From NCBI GenBank assembly GCA_022570795.1, contig JAKUDP010000006.1, forward strand, positions 744,001 through 808,000: a stretch of DNA of 64,000 bases, written 5' to 3'. Positions 62,019 to 64,000 of the stretch are shown here, one piece after another. The stretch comes from Sphaerulina vaccinii. Taxonomy: Eukaryota > Ascomycota > Dothideomycetes > Mycosphaerellales > Mycosphaerellaceae. The notes beneath the pieces were generated by a model that was not told the origin of the DNA, searched no databases, and was given only the letters and a program-made list of their open reading frames with translations. The first letter of the stretch is position 1; every line of letters begins with the position of its first letter. The position numbers were made by a program, and so were the translations under genes.

Positions 62019-64000
62019 GATTGCTCCCTAGGTGGCGAACTACTGGAAACTTGAAAGGAGAAAGATAGAACAGCGAGGAGGAACTTATCTGTGATCTTCT
62101 TACATGTATCGTCCGCGAGCTGATAAGACGTCACATATGATCTGCTGGAGCTGTGCTTGGGTAAAGTGCTTTTGTACTTCCTTGTAGCCGAATTGTCAGT
62201 CCTTGGCCATGCTGCAAACATTTAACGCTGGCCGTCAGGAGAAGCAGAGCATCAGGCCCCTTGAGGCACAGTAGGTGGGCATTATGTGCTCATACCACGC
62301 TCGATCATATCTGGGACCATGAGAAGTAGGAAGATGAAGATGGAGACGAGGAGGTGTACGAAACTCTCGGCGACCGCCAAGCCCAGATCTCGTCTCATCT
62401 CGCGTCTCGCCAGACACGTTCTCTTCTCCCGCATCTACACTCTGTCAGGAACAATGCTTCCGAAGGATGTCTCGCACGCGCGAAGCTAGTGGATGACTCT
62501 TGTTCTGGCCAGAAGGACACCCTCCGTTTGCCATGGCATGGCATAGTCGCAGAATGTGCGAGGGATCGAACGCGTAGAAGAGCAGAGTAAAGGCATACAA
62601 TGGAGTACAGTTATACCGCACGCCATTGCAGAACAACAGGTACAGATCCCAGGGGCATACAGTAATGCGTCAGGAAGAGAACCGATGACAGCTTATGTGC
62701 TCTCGAATCCGCGACTCTGGACCCACGGAGGAGAATGAAGACGACTGTGACTACCTGCAAGCTGTGTGCAAGGAAGAGGACTGTTGCTTGGGCTTGATGT
62801 CGCGGTAGTCTCGAGATGAACAATGTGCTTGCCGTGGCGTGCTCTTTGTGAGAGGAATTTCCAGGGCTGCTGGGAATCTGCTCTTCTCAACTGTGCCGTG
62901 CAGTGGACAAAGTAGACGAGACTTGCAGCGAGGACCAGCAGGTCTCATTCCCCAGTGCAAATGCCTCTTGTCACGATCAGGAGACTCGGAGTCTGCTTGG
63001 GCTCATGGGAAGCGTCTGGCACATACCAGCGCATATATGAAGGAGACAAGTCTCGAGCACGGCATCCGGACGCTCACGACTAAGAATCCAGAAAGTACAC
63101 AAATCGTTGTCTTGCGTTGCTGCGCCTCACAGTGGCGCTGCACATCATCATAGCCTACTCCTGCTGGAGATTGATCTGAAGATTGACACCACGAGGATAC
63201 TGGAGCCGAGCATCACAGCCGAGCAGTACGCCGGACTGCCTTACAGACCTTCCCAGGCTGTGCGTGGGAAGTTGCTTGGCGATGTGTTGACGCTTGTCAA
63301 GACTTCATGAATCGGCCATCGGCATACGTATTGTCGTATGTCGTGCAGATGCCACATCTTGTACTTGCTTCCGGATAGAGCTTCTATGGAGATGCTCGGT
63401 ATCCGAAGATCTTGCCGTACTGGGTGCTTGCGAATGCCGATGGGAGTCAATATCAAAGTCTCTGCATGTCATGCAGACACGGATGATCGAGATGTTGCGG
63501 CAAGCGCGTCTGGAACAACCTTACGTTCTTCCTCCTTGGTACACTTTTGGTGGCTGATACGCTGACCGGATGCTGGAGTGCGAAGTGATGCATAGCTGAG
63601 AGCTATGCTAGGTATAGCTTTGGATCAAGATCGGCATCGACATACCGCAGGGACAAGGTGTTGATGAATGACAATATGATCGGTGTCGTCAGTCAAAAGA
63701 TCTACGCCATATCGTCAGCATCCCAGTCCAAGAGGCGCCGATCCTTCGAAGCATATCTAAAGAACGCCAGAGTTCACACCTGCAGTGCCGGCAATCGAAA
63801 CAAGGTCTATCCTGGTCGCATCGCAAACGTGACCGGATGTCGACGATGATCTGCGCTCACTGGCAACGTGTCTTGTCAATACTGGCTGTAGGGTTCGACT
63901 TGCTTTGCTTTCGAGAATGTGAGCTGTCGTAAAGACAATGTCGGTGACAACGATGTTGATGCTGGTGAACTTTTGTCATTCTTCAGGACTATCTCATGCA
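62019..64000. other. 2-kb gene-poor right end of window
   Basis: No gene is supported. A frame ending at 63310 (TRILEPSITAEQYAGLPYRP...) looks somewhat protein-like after a TCATCATAG acceptor-like string and might be a last exon of an unmodelled gene, but no upstream exon chain is convincing. Confidence 0.4.

Overview
The window is nuclear DNA of a filamentous ascomycete, most likely a dothideomycete of the Mycosphaerellales/Capnodiales type. Evidence: about 30 protein genes on both strands, many with one to five short introns (about 50-90 bp, GTAAGT/GTGAGT-like donors, CTAA-type branch sites, CAG/TAG acceptors); fungal proteins such as a Pex22-like peroxin, GH10 xylanase, SPS/YAT amino-acid permease and phenylalanine ammonia-lyase; and a small F-box family with lineage-specific features. 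The species call is inference from gene content, not a database match. I found no rRNA, convincing tRNA, CRISPR or intact transposon.

Layout. 0-9 kb: MFS sugar transporter, GST-like protein, BTB/POZ protein with an acidic tail, a 22-bp perfect palindrome, the U3 snoRNP protein Rrp9, and a tiny candidate secreted peptide gene. 9-22 kb (accessory): three paralogous F-box genes (one with a doubled F-box), an amino-acid permease, a secreted GH10 xylanase, an unknown secreted protein, a decayed coding-like repeat and an unknown membrane-anchored protein. 22-31 kb: aspartyl aminopeptidase divergent from a DUF202 protein, MND1, a secreted Kex2-site repeat protein, and MCM7 with an upstream MCB element. 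31-48 kb: a short bZIP factor, an acidic unknown, an m3C tRNA methyltransferase-like gene divergent from COQ10, a Pex22-like gene divergent from eIF2B-gamma, a degenerate duplicated tract, a membrane RING protein, formyl-THF deformylase and a hypothetical protein. 48-62 kb: phenylalanine ammonia-lyase followed by an MFS transporter, a SAP/F-box-like protein, an AAAP amino-acid transporter, a 2.7-kb gene-poor stretch, a secreted six-hairpin glycosidase-like enzyme with a discoidin-like C-terminus, and a classical GST. 62-64 kb has no gene I can support.

Together the genes mix compact housekeeping pairs sharing 150-410 bp divergent promoters (replication, translation, ubiquinone, peroxisome, one-carbon metabolism) with islands of secreted and fast-evolving genes. 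The best candidates for new biology are the RALF-like micro-peptide (8738-8955) and the dibasic-site repeat precursor (26904-27655). All exon boundaries were placed by eye from splice consensus plus reading frame and would benefit from RNA-seq.
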